A stretch of DNA of 64,000 nucleotides from Virgibacillus chiguensis. Lineage in GTDB: Bacteria > Bacillota > Bacilli > Bacillales > Amphibacillaceae. Positions 44,495-54,277 of this stretch are shown piece by piece. Location: the NCBI RefSeq assembly GCF_900129865.1, contig NZ_FQXD01000003.1, positions 1 through 64,000 on the forward strand. Direction: 5' to 3'. The first letter of the stretch is position 1. Each line of letters opens with the position of its first letter. Both the position numbers and the translations under genes were made by a program. The notes under the pieces are model-generated. The model saw only the letters and a program-made list of their open reading frames with translations, searched no databases and was not told where the DNA came from.

Positions 44495-46093
44495 TTACAG
44501 AAAAAACATCATTAATTGTGTTGAAATAGCAACAAAAATCAGTGAAAATGGGTAAGCAGCAGCGTAGGCAATAACGGCATCATCGGAATCTACCACTTGA
44601 TTTAATGCACCTAAAGCAGGGGTGCTCGTCCTACCGCCGCACAGTGAACCAAGTGAGTGCACAATGCTAAGCTTAAATAGTTTTTTTGCTACTAAATAAC
44701 CGATAAAGAGTGGCACAAGCGTGATGATCGTTCCTCCAACCGCAAGCTGCACTCCTTCTGTTTGTATCACATTTACAAGTCCCTGTCCCGCTGTTGTTCC
44801 AGCACCTGCTAGAAATAATACAAGACCTAATTCTCGAATGACATGATTTGCTGGGGCATAATAACGGACATGTATGGGTCCAACGTTACCGAAATGACCA
44901 ACAATTAAAGCAACAAAAAGTGGCCCACCAGCTATTCCTAGTTTAATTGTTCCTAACCCTGGAATGAAAATGGGGAGCATACCAACAATGATTCCTAATA
45001 ATAGTGTTATACTAATCGAGAAAATGTGTACATTGGTGACGGCTGGGTTTTTTCGCGAAAATAATTTTTCAACTTGCTTCAAACGATTTTCCGTGCTTAC
45101 AATGGTTAAAACATCACCTCGGAGCAAGCGCATCGTAGGATGTTGCTTTAATTCTAGTCCTTCACGTTCAATTCTAGTTACGGTGGCACCATATTTTTTT
45201 CTCAATTTTAATTCCTTCATGCTTTTTCCAATAACGGACTCGTCTTCTACAGTGATTTTTTTAAACTGTATATTATCTGGGTTTTCTAGTTGCGTGGTTA
45301 CTTTTTGTCCGACATAGGTGCCAAAAGATTTCAATTCATCTTCTTCTCCAACAGTAACAAGGTTGTCCCCCATAAGTACAGGAGTATCGCTGAGAGCAAT
45401 CATCGTATGTCCGTTGCGAATAATTCTGCTAATTACGACATCCTTTTTACTAATCGCAAGCTCTTTTAAGGTTTTTCTATGAAGTTTTGGATTGGTTACT
45501 TTAAATGACATCACTTCAGGTGAATGTTCATCTTTAATTGGATTTTTTGATGCCTCTAAATCTTTCATTAAGTCGACTTTACTAAAACGAGGCAAAAGCT
45601 GAACAAATAAAATGATTGCTAGCACACCGAAAGGGTACCCAATTCCATAACCGACAGAAGCGATGGAATCATTTGTTGCTTGTAATGCTGCAGCTAAACC
45701 AGGAGTACTTGTTAATGCTCCGGTCATTAATCCAATGCTTAGCGCTGCTTCAAGATCAAATGTTTTTGCAACTATAATGGTAGTGATGACTGCACTGGTA
45801 ACAATACATAAAGAGATACTACAGAATATAATTCCATTAGAACGGATCATTCTGAAAAATCGTGGGCCAGCCTGTAAACCGATAGCTACTATAAATAAGC
45901 TCAAACCTAGGTTTTGTACAATTGGCGATACGTTATATCCAAAATGTCCAAAAATCATAGCAACAAGTAAAACTCCGGCAGAACCGAAGCTTAGTCCTTT
46001 TAATTTAAGTTGGCCAAGAAAAGAGCCAATCAGTAAAATGGCAAAAACTAAAATAAGTTGTTCGTCGAGTAAATCGTGAAGTAATGTTTCCAT
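44495..46093 (-). CDS. AspT/YidE/YbjL-type antiporter with TrkA-C domains (paralogue 1)
   Basis: 532 residues in the family's duplicated layout: about five membrane segments (1-180), two RCK_C/TrkA-C domains in the middle (about 205-285 and 290-370; LMGDNLVTVGEEDELKSFG, LLRGDVLTIVSTENRLKQVEK), then about six segments (380-532). Pore-like repeats TGALTSTPGLAAAL and CGGRTSTPALGAL occupy equivalent places in the two halves. The prototype exchanges aspartate for alanine; other members have unknown substrates. AGAGGAGAGG before ATG. Its paralogue lies at 50896-52494 with an amidohydrolase and an NSAR-like enzyme between, so an acyl-amino acid or amino acid substrate is plausible. Confidence 0.88.
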   Translation of the reverse strand: METLLHDLLDEQLILVFAILLIGSFLGQLKLKGLSFGSAGVLLVAMIFGHFGYNVSPIVQNLGLSLFIVAIGLQAGPRFFRMIRSNGIIFCSISLCIVTSAVITTIIVAKTFDLEAALSIGLMTGALTSTPGLAAALQATNDSIASVGYGIGYPFGVLAIILFVQLLPRFSKVDLMKDLEASKNPIKDEHSPEVMSFKVTNPKLHRKTLKELAISKKDVVISRIIRNGHTMIALSDTPVLMGDNLVTVGEEDELKSFGTYVGQKVTTQLENPDNIQFKKITVEDESVIGKSMKELKLRKKYGATVTRIEREGLELKQHPTMRLLRGDVLTIVSTENRLKQVEKLFSRKNPAVTNVHIFSISITLLLGIIVGMLPIFIPGLGTIKLGIAGGPLFVALIVGHFGNVGPIHVRYYAPANHVIRELGLVLFLAGAGTTAGQGLVNVIQTEGVQLAVGGTIITLVPLFIGYLVAKKLFKLSIVHSLGSLCGGRTSTPALGALNQVVDSDDAVIAYAAAYPFSLIFVAISTQLMMFFL

Positions 46094-46610
46094 TTTCCTC
46101 TCCTCTTTCTTTCATAGTATCTATTTTACTACAACGAAAGGAAAAATCTTGTTCTTGGGAAGATTGTTCAAAAATTTTTCAAGCTTTGAATGATTGAAAA
46201 ACATTGTAATCGCTTTAATATCCTGTTTAAACCATTTTTAAAATATATTACTAAAAGGTGGGTGAGAATCTATGAAATTTATCAGTTGTTGAATGAAGGG
46301 GAAAGAGGTAAAAATGTATAGTAAAGGAATTTTTCAACTTTTAAATGCATTGTGTAACCTCGAAGTTGTAACAAAAGTATTCTGAACAAAGAAAAACATG
46401 AACGAGTAGAAGTAGTTCATGCCTCTAAAATGCTCTGCAAAACATGTTGCTTTTCGTAAGTGGTTGGATAGCCCCCTCGTGCAGGCGCAATGTAGGGGCT
46501 CACCAATGCCTTCTTACTACAGTGTCTACGTCTATTTCCTCTGCACACCTTTAGAACGTACAACTTGAGATATAACGAAAATGGAAACCAACCTTTTAAT
46601 AGAAAATGCT
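46094..46610. other. Gap between amhX and the antiporter gene
   Basis: 517 bp without a credible gene. One GC-rich stem AGCCCC...GGGGCT at about 46468-46497 has no T-run. The antiporter gene probably has its own promoter here. Confidence 0.5.
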
Positions 46611-47732
46611 CTACAATTCATAAACTTGTCGAACTGCTTCCGTTAGAATTTCAACACCGTTGATGAGTGCATCAGAATTAAATGTCATTTGTGGGTGATG
46701 TAATCCTGGCGTTAAATCACAACCGAGACCTAGCATAGTCGCTTTTAATTCTGGCTTCTTAATTGTATAGAAGTGAAAATCATCTCCTCCAGGAGTAATT
46801 AAAGGGGGCTGAACGGCTTCTTTCCCTAACACATTGGTAATAGCAGTTGTCATTATAGATGTTGCTTCCTTATTTGTTTTGGCTGCAGCAATGCCATGCT
46901 TCTCCATAATGTCTATGTTAATTGGGTAAAGATGTTGTATTGAATCAAAAATGGCTCCTACTTGCTTATCTAGCTCATCCATCGCTTCATTCGTTTGTGC
47001 CCGCATGTCGATTGCAAAAGTAGCACTTCCAGGTATAATGTTGGTGCTCTTGCTACCAGCTTGGAAGCTCGTCATTTTTACAGAATGCGGGACGGTTGGA
47101 TCTAAATGAATCTTACTTAGTAATTGTACAATTTGTGCACCAACTTCAATTGCATTCGTATTTAAGTGCGGTCTTGCCCCATGTGCGTCTACACCAATAA
47201 TTTTCCCTTTGTATGTTTTACATGCTCCATGCACAATGACGGGAGCTGCATTGTGCATCGGTGTCTCTTGTTTTGGTCGTAAATGGACGCCAAATAAATA
47301 ATCGACATCTTCTACAACACCTTTTTCTACTAATTTTAATGCGCCAGTCCCTGTTTCTTCTGCAGGTTGAAAAATAAATTTTATCGCTACCTTGTCTTGA
47401 AGACTGGAGCTCTGTTTTAATTTCCACAATAGCCCTAATACCATAGCCATATGTGCGTCATGTCCACAAGAATGATTGGCTTGAAATGTGCCATCTACTT
47501 CTTGCCAAAGTGCGTCGATATCAGCTCGAATGGCTACTATTGGTAAATCTTTTTCAAAGTTTCCAAATCGCCCAATAACCCCTGTGTGATCTGTGAATGT
47601 ATGCACATCACACCCTTGTTCTTGAAGAATATGCTTGATGTAGTTGGTCGTTTCCATCTCTTCCCAACTGATTTCTGCATGGTTATGTAAATGATGGAAC
47701 GTGTTTTTTATTTTTTGTTCTAAGTTAGCCAT
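46611..47732 (-). CDS. amhX: M20D amidohydrolase, AmhX-like
   Basis: 373-residue M20-family metallohydrolase: RADIDALWQEVDG, NHSCGHDAHMAMVLG (metal Cys, His, Asp), QPAEETGTGALKLVE (catalytic Glu), GVDAHGARPH (dimerisation-domain His), PGGDDFHFY. The overall pattern fits Bacillus AmhX and aminoacylase-type deacylases that release amino acids from N-acyl derivatives. AAAGGAGATC upstream. It is transcribed away from the YfcC transporter and shares the locus with an OSBS/NSAR-type enzyme. Confidence 0.87.
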   Translation of the reverse strand: MANLEQKIKNTFHHLHNHAEISWEEMETTNYIKHILQEQGCDVHTFTDHTGVIGRFGNFEKDLPIVAIRADIDALWQEVDGTFQANHSCGHDAHMAMVLGLLWKLKQSSSLQDKVAIKFIFQPAEETGTGALKLVEKGVVEDVDYLFGVHLRPKQETPMHNAAPVIVHGACKTYKGKIIGVDAHGARPHLNTNAIEVGAQIVQLLSKIHLDPTVPHSVKMTSFQAGSKSTNIIPGSATFAIDMRAQTNEAMDELDKQVGAIFDSIQHLYPINIDIMEKHGIAAAKTNKEATSIMTTAITNVLGKEAVQPPLITPGGDDFHFYTIKKPELKATMLGLGCDLTPGLHHPQMTFNSDALINGVEILTEAVRQVYEL

Positions 47733-47975
47733 GAGAGGCGATCTCCTTTCCTGTTTAAAAAGTGTTATAAGGCTTCTCCTTTAAGAATTGAAAAAGATGA
47801 GTTGAAACATCTAAGTCAGCTAACAACATCTCTATTCCTTTTTGTAAGAGGGTTGTAGGTCATACTCATGACATGCGAAGAAAATCTAGTGGAGAATGAA
47901 AGAACTCCCCTAATTGCGGTTCGCTTTACAAGAGTGGAAGTTTAAAAGTTTTTAAACTATTATTTTAATTTAGTA

Positions 47976-48004
47976 TTGAAATAAATTATATGCTTTATTA
48001 TAAT
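47976..48004 (+). promoter_or_regulatory. Sigma-A promoter of the YfcC gene
   Basis: TTGAAA (47976-47981), 17-nt spacer, perfect TATAAT (47999-48004), 41 bp before the ATG. Confidence 0.75.
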
Positions 48005-48045
48005 ATCATGCAAGTTAATAAAATTTAGAAAAATCGGAGGAGACT

Positions 48046-49464
48046 ATGAAAAATTCATCAGGATTCACACAAAAAGACAAGAAGAAGCTAGGTTTGCCAG
48101 ATGCTTATGTTATTTTATTTATGATTTTAGTGCTAGCTGCTATAGCCACGTATATTATCCCAGCGGGGAGTTTTGAGCGGGAAACAGTGGATGACAAAAC
48201 GATAGTAGTGCCTGAGAGCTACCAACAAATTGAGCAGGACCCAGCTTCCTTTATGGATTTATTTGTATCTATTCAACAAGGAATGATTGATTCAGCAGGG
48301 CTTATCTTCTTAGTGCTTATCATTGGTGGTGCTTTTGGGGTCATTGAGTATACGGGAGCGATCGATGCACTTATTATGAAGACTATTAATAAAACGAAGA
48401 ATAAGGAATATTTACTAATTATTCTCGTTAGTACGTTATTTTCAATATTTGGAGCATTGGGAATTATAGTAAATGCTGTCATTGCATTTATACCAATAGG
48501 GATTATCCTAGCGCGTTCTATGAAATTAGACGCTATTGTTGGCGTGTCCATTATATATTTGGGAGCTTATGCAGGGTTTAACACAGCATTTCTTGACCCG
48601 TTAACAACAGGGACGGCTCAAGAAATTGCTCAAGTTCCTCTTTTCTCAGGTATTAGCTATCGAATCCTCATTTATGTAACTGTACTTGGATCTACGATTG
48701 GCTATGTTTGGTGGTATGCGAATCGAATTAAAAAAGACCCAACCAAAAGTGTATTAGGAGACAACCCATTTCCAAAATCAGAAGAAAAAGCTTTCGAAAG
48801 CGTTCATGCACAACTTACCACTGTTCATAAGTTAGTATTAACATGGCTAGCGGTTGGCATAGCTATTTATGTGTTTGGTGTCTTTCAGTATGATTGGTCG
48901 CTAAACCAAATGGCCGCTATGTTTATCGTTATTGCAATAGGAACAGCTTTTCTTGCTAGAATGCATCCTAATGAACTCGTTACACAATTTTTTAATGGTT
49001 GTCGTGGTTTAGTATATGGAGCATTGATTATTGGAATGGCTCGTTCTATCGTTGTTGTTTTAGAAAACGGTCAAATTCTGGATACGATTGTCCAAGGGAT
49101 GGCTACGATCATGGATCCATTCTCCAGTGTATTAGGCGCAAATATGATGTTTTTAGCTAATTTTTTGTTTAACATTATTGTTTCCTCTGGAAGTGGACAA
49201 GCAGTAATTGTCATGCCTATTATGACCCCTTTAGCAGATATGATGGAAATTCCAAGACAAGTGGCGGTTCAAGCATACAAAATGGGGGATGGATTTTCAA
49301 ACGTCATTACTCCTATTTCTGGAATTTTGATGGCTACCCTAGCGATAGCTGGTATTTCCTGGGTAAAGTGGGTAAAATTCATTATACCTTTAGTAATTAT
49401 TTGGTTCATTATCGGTATTGTCTACTTAACGGTTGCAGTATTTATTAGTTGGGGGCCTGTATAG
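48046..49464 (+). CDS. YfcC family transporter (C4-dicarboxylate/amino acid carrier superfamily)
   Basis: 472 residues, about twelve membrane segments. Landmarks: PDAYVILFMILVLAAIATYI, IPAGSFERE near 43, IGGAFGVIEYTGAIDALI near 93, and SSGSGQAVIVMPIMTPLADM near 384. The family includes ArcD-like basic amino acid carriers and peptide or acyl-amino acid importers. CGGAGGAG precedes the ATG. It is divergent from amhX and upstream of the OSBS/NSAR gene, so it likely brings in the acylated amino acid or dipeptide they process. Confidence 0.85.
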   Translation: MKNSSGFTQKDKKKLGLPDAYVILFMILVLAAIATYIIPAGSFERETVDDKTIVVPESYQQIEQDPASFMDLFVSIQQGMIDSAGLIFLVLIIGGAFGVIEYTGAIDALIMKTINKTKNKEYLLIILVSTLFSIFGALGIIVNAVIAFIPIGIILARSMKLDAIVGVSIIYLGAYAGFNTAFLDPLTTGTAQEIAQVPLFSGISYRILIYVTVLGSTIGYVWWYANRIKKDPTKSVLGDNPFPKSEEKAFESVHAQLTTVHKLVLTWLAVGIAIYVFGVFQYDWSLNQMAAMFIVIAIGTAFLARMHPNELVTQFFNGCRGLVYGALIIGMARSIVVVLENGQILDTIVQGMATIMDPFSSVLGANMMFLANFLFNIIVSSGSGQAVIVMPIMTPLADMMEIPRQVAVQAYKMGDGFSNVITPISGILMATLAIAGISWVKWVKFIIPLVIIWFIIGIVYLTVAVFISWGPV

Positions 49465-49669
49465 GCTTCATGAGTTCAATCTTGCCTACATTTCAAATAG
49501 CTGGATATATTGAGGTTACAAATATGTCGAGAAAAACTTGACACATATGAAAGGATTTGCTGAACCATCCTTCATTCAAACATGATACTATGTAAACATA
49601 GCTAAATCTTTCCGAAAGGATAGCAAAGTCCCAATGGTAATTTGTTTTAAAAAAAGGAGTAGATAACTA

Positions 49670-50779
49670 GTGGATATTTCAGAAATTATTTTATATCAAT
49701 TGAAAATGAAAATGAAACACCCATTTACAACAAGCTTTGGTACTGAGCAAGATCGCGGTTTTTTATTAGTAGAGGTGAAAGATGCTAGTGGTCGATCTGG
49801 GTGGGGCGAAGGTGTAGCTTCCGAACGTCCGATGTATAGTGAAGAATTTACGCAACAAAGCTGGATGATGCTTGACCAGTTTCTCGTTCCAGAGGCATTG
49901 AAACAAGAGATAAGCCACCCAAACGATTTACAACATACGTTTAAACCGTATAAAGGCAATTATATGGCTAAATCAGCTTTGGAAGGTGCTATGTGGGATT
50001 TGTATGCAAAACAGCAAGAAAAGTCTTTATCTTCCGTATTAGGTGGAACCAAAAAGCAAATCGAAGTAGGGATTAGCTTAGGAATCGAGGAAAATATTGA
50101 AGCACTACTAGCAAATATTCAAGAAAAAGTGGATGAAGGTTACAAACGAATTAAAATAAAAATTAAGCCTGGTAAAGATGTGGATGTAGTACGAGAAGTA
50201 CGTCAGCATTTTCCAGATATCCCTTTAATGGTAGATGCAAACTCTGCTTATACGCTGGAAGATATGGACACGTTGAAAGCTTTGGATGCGTTTCATTTAA
50301 TGATGATTGAGCAGCCGCTTGCAGCTGATGATATCCTTGATCATGCTACGTTACAAAAAGAGATTGAAACACCAGTGTGTCTAGATGAAAGCATCCATTC
50401 TTATGAAGATGCTCGGAAAGCAATTGCTTTAGGAAGTTGCAAAATAATTAATTTAAAAATCGGTCGTGTAGGCGGATTGACCGAATCAAAACGAATTCAT
50501 GACCTATGTGAACAAGCAGGGATACCCTTATGGTGTGGTGGAATGTTAGAGTCTGGTGTTGGACGCGCGCACAATATTGCTATTGCTTCGCTAGCCAACT
50601 TTACACTTCCGGGAGACACAGCGTCTTCTTCTAGATATTGGGAAAAAGATATTATTAATCCGGAGGTAGTGGCAGAAGACGGTGTCTTAACAGTAAATGA
50701 TGCGCCAGGAATTGGTTATACAGTTTTAAAAGATGAGGTTGAAAAGCATACGATAAAAAAGAAACAGTTTAAAAAGTAA
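49670..50779 (+). CDS. menC: Enolase-superfamily o-succinylbenzoate synthase / N-acylamino acid racemase
   Basis: 369 residues from GTG49670 (AAAAGGAG upstream). MLE-type barrel: KIKIKPGKD (acid/base Lys), MVDANSAY (metal Asp), MIEQPL (Glu), CLDESIHS (Asp-Glu), NLKIGRVGG (second Lys). The OSBS/NSAR subfamily does menaquinone synthesis, N-succinylamino acid racemisation, or both. No men genes are near, while an M20 deacylase and a transporter are, so racemisation of N-acyl amino acids is the better-supported role. The symbol reflects homology, not a proven role in menaquinone synthesis. A strong terminator follows. Confidence 0.85.
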   Translation: MDISEIILYQLKMKMKHPFTTSFGTEQDRGFLLVEVKDASGRSGWGEGVASERPMYSEEFTQQSWMMLDQFLVPEALKQEISHPNDLQHTFKPYKGNYMAKSALEGAMWDLYAKQQEKSLSSVLGGTKKQIEVGISLGIEENIEALLANIQEKVDEGYKRIKIKIKPGKDVDVVREVRQHFPDIPLMVDANSAYTLEDMDTLKALDAFHLMMIEQPLAADDILDHATLQKEIETPVCLDESIHSYEDARKAIALGSCKIINLKIGRVGGLTESKRIHDLCEQAGIPLWCGGMLESGVGRAHNIAIASLANFTLPGDTASSSRYWEKDIINPEVVAEDGVLTVNDAPGIGYTVLKDEVEKHTIKKKQFKK

Positions 50780-50782
50780 TAG

Positions 50783-50822
50783 AAAAAATCAGTGGAGTTT
50801 GTTTTTTTCTCCACTGATTTTT
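50783..50822 (+). terminator. Terminator after the OSBS/NSAR gene
   Basis: AAAATCAGTGGAG / CTCCACTGATTTT with an 11-nt loop and trailing Ts; symmetric A/T flanks suggest bidirectional use with the convergent antiporter gene. Confidence 0.85.
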
Positions 50823-50895
50823 AATCTGTTAATAGATGGTAGTACTATGTGAGAAAATGTACAAATAAAGGTTGTGATATCTTCATCTTTATTTT

Positions 50896-52494
50896 TTAGA
50901 AGAAAACTAACACAAATTGAGCGGCAACCGTACCAAAAATAAGTGAAAAAGGATAAGCTGCAGCATAAGCAATAGCTGGTTCTTCAGAATCTATTTGTAA
51001 ATTCAAGGCACCTAGTCCAGGCGTACATGTTCTACCACCACATAAAGTACCTAGTGAGTAGACAACGCCCAACTTAAACAGTTTTCTTGCTACAAAATAT
51101 CCACATAAGATGGACACAGTCGTTATAATAGTTCCACTAACAACTAATACGACACCTTGCTTTTGGATCACATCAATTAAACCTTGGCCTGCTGTTGTTC
51201 CAGCGCCTGCCAAAAATAAGACAAGACCTAATTCGCTTATAACGTGAATAGCTGGACCGTAATACCGTACATGGATGGGGCCTAGCTTTCCAAAGTGGCC
51301 AATGATTAAAGCAACAATTAAAGGGCCTCCTGCTAATCCGAGCTGCATCGTTCCTAATCCTGGTATAGGAATTGGTAGCATTCCAACTAGAATACCGACT
51401 AAAAGCGTAACACTAATGGATAGGATGTGAATGTTTGTTACAGATAGTTTTTTACGGGAAAAGAATTTTTCTATTTCATCTAATCGATTTTCACTACTTA
51501 CCATCGTTAAGACATCTCCACGAAGTAAAGGAGTGTTCGGATTTTGATTTAGCTCAATTCCATCTCGTTCAATTCTGGTTACGGTTGCCCCATAATCTCT
51601 CCTCAGTCTAAGTTCTTTCATGTTTTTACCAACTAAGTCTTCATCCTCAACCGTAATCTTGCGTAATTGTATATTATCAGGGTTATCCATCGTTGCATTG
51701 ACGGGTTCACCAACATATTCTCCAAAAGCTTTCAGTTCGTCAGCTTCCCCAACGGAAACGAGGTAATCTCCTAATAAAATAGTAGTGTCGTGAAGTGCAA
51801 TCATGGTGTGAACTCCACGGATAATCCGGCTGATCACGACAGAATTTCGACTAAAACCGAGCTCGCGTAATGTTTTTTTATGCAATTTTGGGTTCGTTAC
51901 TTTAAATGTCATTACTTCTGGTGAGTGTTCTGTTTTTATCGGGCTGTTTGTTTCTTCTAAGTCTTTAGCAAGGTTTATCTTCCCAATACGCGGTAAAAGC
52001 TGAACGAATAGTATAATAGCAAGCACGCCGAATGGATAGGCGATCCCATAACCAACAGATGCCATCGGGTCATTGGTTGCTTGCAGAGCTGCTGCTAAGC
52101 CTGAGGTGTTTGTTAATGCACCTGTTAATAACCCAATAGCTAGTGCTGTTGGCAGGTCGAAAATTTTAGCAACGACAACAGAAGTTACAGCTGCACTAAT
52201 GACGATAAATAGAGAAATAAGGCAAAAAACGATCCCATTAGAACGCATCATACGGAAAAAACGCGGCCCCGCTTGTAGCCCAACGGCAACTATGAATAAG
52301 CTAAGCCCCAAATTTTGTACTGCTGTTGATACTTGATAACCAAAATGTCCAAAAAGCATCGCAATTACTAGAACTCCAGCTGAGCCTAGACAGATGCCTT
52401 TTATTTTTAATTGTCCTAATAATGATCCTAAAAACAAAATAACAAAGACTAAAATAAGCTGTTCATTAAGTAAATCGTGTAGTAAATCTTCCAT
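50896..52494 (-). CDS. AspT/YidE/YbjL-type antiporter with TrkA-C domains (paralogue 2)
   Basis: 532 residues, same length and layout as the protein at 44495-46093 and closely similar throughout. Differences fall partly in the pore repeats: TGALTNTSGLAAAL versus TGALTSTPGLAAAL and CGGRTCTPGLGAL versus CGGRTSTPALGAL. Two central TrkA-C domains are kept. GAGGGAG precedes the ATG. A duplication with substrate divergence is likely; the pair brackets the amhX/yfcC/menC genes. Confidence 0.88.
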   Translation of the reverse strand: MEDLLHDLLNEQLILVFVILFLGSLLGQLKIKGICLGSAGVLVIAMLFGHFGYQVSTAVQNLGLSLFIVAVGLQAGPRFFRMMRSNGIVFCLISLFIVISAAVTSVVVAKIFDLPTALAIGLLTGALTNTSGLAAALQATNDPMASVGYGIAYPFGVLAIILFVQLLPRIGKINLAKDLEETNSPIKTEHSPEVMTFKVTNPKLHKKTLRELGFSRNSVVISRIIRGVHTMIALHDTTILLGDYLVSVGEADELKAFGEYVGEPVNATMDNPDNIQLRKITVEDEDLVGKNMKELRLRRDYGATVTRIERDGIELNQNPNTPLLRGDVLTMVSSENRLDEIEKFFSRKKLSVTNIHILSISVTLLVGILVGMLPIPIPGLGTMQLGLAGGPLIVALIIGHFGKLGPIHVRYYGPAIHVISELGLVLFLAGAGTTAGQGLIDVIQKQGVVLVVSGTIITTVSILCGYFVARKLFKLGVVYSLGTLCGGRTCTPGLGALNLQIDSEEPAIAYAAAYPFSLIFGTVAAQFVLVFF

Positions 52495-52915
52495 TCGAAT
52501 CTCCCTCTTTTATTCTACCCAATCTATCTTACTACATCTAGACAGAAAAAACGAAAGAACTGAAAACCGTCAATAAAATTTTACAATGCAGTAGAATTCA
52601 GTGTCGTTTACATGGAATGAACGACAATTTATTGTACTAAAAGTTGATTTTCTTACAGGACTCCTATGGATGCTATAATCATCCTCATAAGAGTATAAAA
52701 TGTAAAAGGTTGATAGTAAAGTGAAAATCTAGCAGCTGTTTTCGTATTCATGGTTTGGTGGAAAGTCTATTTTTAAAAAAGGAATAGGATAATGATGATG
52801 TGAAAGGAAAACAAATTATTAATTAGAATATGGCTCAGTTGTTGAAAGTTTGTCACACATGAAGGAAAATGGCTTTGATAAACTATAAAAGAGTTCAAAC
52901 ATCGGAGGATAATAT
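52495..52915. other. Divergent intergenic region before nos
   Basis: No gene seen. A degenerate trace of the recurrent hairpin element (GAGTATAAAATGTAAAAGG...GATAGTAAAG) lies near 52691-52725. Promoters for nos and the antiporter gene must lie here, but I cannot place them confidently. Confidence 0.4.
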
Positions 52916-54007
52916 ATGCATGATAATCAAGAGCAACTATGGGCAGAAGCTGTACATTTTTTGCAACTGTATCACAATGAATGTGGGTTAGAAAAAGAGC
53001 TTGAATACCGACTACAAGAGGTACAACGTGAAATGGAACAAACAGGCACTTATGAGCATACGTATGAGGAATTAACCTACGGGGCGAAAGTAGCTTGGAG
53101 AAATTCTAACCGTTGTATTGGTAGGTTGTTTTGGGAGCGTATGGAAGTTATTGATGCGCGTTCTGTGAATAAAAGCCAACATGTTTTTGAACAGTTATTG
53201 CATCACATTCGTTACGCTGGAAACGGCGGGAAAATTCGACCGTTAATTACGATATTCTCACCAACAAAGGATGGACATGCTCCAGTGAAAATATGGAATC
53301 ATCAGCTGCTTCGCTACGCTGGTTACCAAACAGAAAATGGAATAATAGGTGACCCTGATTCGATTACTTTTACACAGCAATGTCAAAAACTTGGCTGGAA
53401 AGGGGAAGGAACTCCTTTTGATTTGCTCCCATTAGTTATCCAAGTTGATGATGGAGAACCAGAGTGGATGGAGATTCCTAGCGATATGGTTTTAGAAGTT
53501 CCCATCCAACATCCAACGGAAGATATTTTTGCTCAGCAAAAAGTAAAATGGTATGGTGTACCAATTATTTCTGATATGCGCTTGGAAATAGGTGGTATAA
53601 GTTATTATGCTGCCCCGTTTAACGGATGGTACATGGGAACAGAAATTGGGGCAAGAAACCTTGCTGATGAGAACCGTTACAATTTATTACCTTTAGTCGC
53701 GAAACAGTTGAGGTTAAACACAAAGCATTTAAATACATTATGGAAAGATCGTGCCTTAGTTGAATTAAACATTGCGGTTTTAGAGTCATTTAAACAAGCA
53801 GGGGTTTCCATTGTTGATCATCATACAGCAGCTAAACAATTTGCGGTATTTGAAAAGAATGAACAAAAACAAGGCAGAACAGTTACTGGTAAATGGTCAT
53901 GGCTTATTCCTCCATTGTCACCAGCAACAACACATATTTTTCATAAACCATTTGATAATACGGTGCATAAGCCAAATTTTTTCTATTCCAAACATGAGAA
54001 GAATTAA
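52916..54007 (+). CDS. nos: Nitric oxide synthase oxygenase
   Basis: 363 residues, the bacterial oxygenase-only form. Heme thiolate Cys67 lies in WRNSNRCIGRLFW. Substrate and pterin regions show in PFNGWYMGTEIGARNLAD (with the arginine-binding WxxxE region), VDHHTAAKQF and GKWSWLIPPLSPATTHIFH. It makes NO from arginine, with electrons from general flavodoxin or sulfite-reductase-type reductases since no reductase domain is fused. In Bacillus relatives NO protects against oxidative stress. CGGAGG precedes the ATG. Single gene. Confidence 0.95.
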   Translation: MHDNQEQLWAEAVHFLQLYHNECGLEKELEYRLQEVQREMEQTGTYEHTYEELTYGAKVAWRNSNRCIGRLFWERMEVIDARSVNKSQHVFEQLLHHIRYAGNGGKIRPLITIFSPTKDGHAPVKIWNHQLLRYAGYQTENGIIGDPDSITFTQQCQKLGWKGEGTPFDLLPLVIQVDDGEPEWMEIPSDMVLEVPIQHPTEDIFAQQKVKWYGVPIISDMRLEIGGISYYAAPFNGWYMGTEIGARNLADENRYNLLPLVAKQLRLNTKHLNTLWKDRALVELNIAVLESFKQAGVSIVDHHTAAKQFAVFEKNEQKQGRTVTGKWSWLIPPLSPATTHIFHKPFDNTVHKPNFFYSKHEKN

Positions 54008-54277
54008 TTGCAAGTCATAGAGGCTTTAACATGACTTTTATCCTTAATTCATCAAAATAATAGCTATATGGAGAAAGCTTATTAATTTAGCGCAACTACT
54101 GGAGATATATTAACGTATGCTTTTTCTTCGGTGGTCATTTCAAACCTTAATCTGTAGTAGATTCAATCAATTCAATCTACTTGCAATGTTTCTAGCTAAT
54201 CGTGCATAATGTTTCCTGTAGTAACAACAAGTTATCATTGTACGTATTGCCAATACTGCTTTAAGGAGATAAACATT

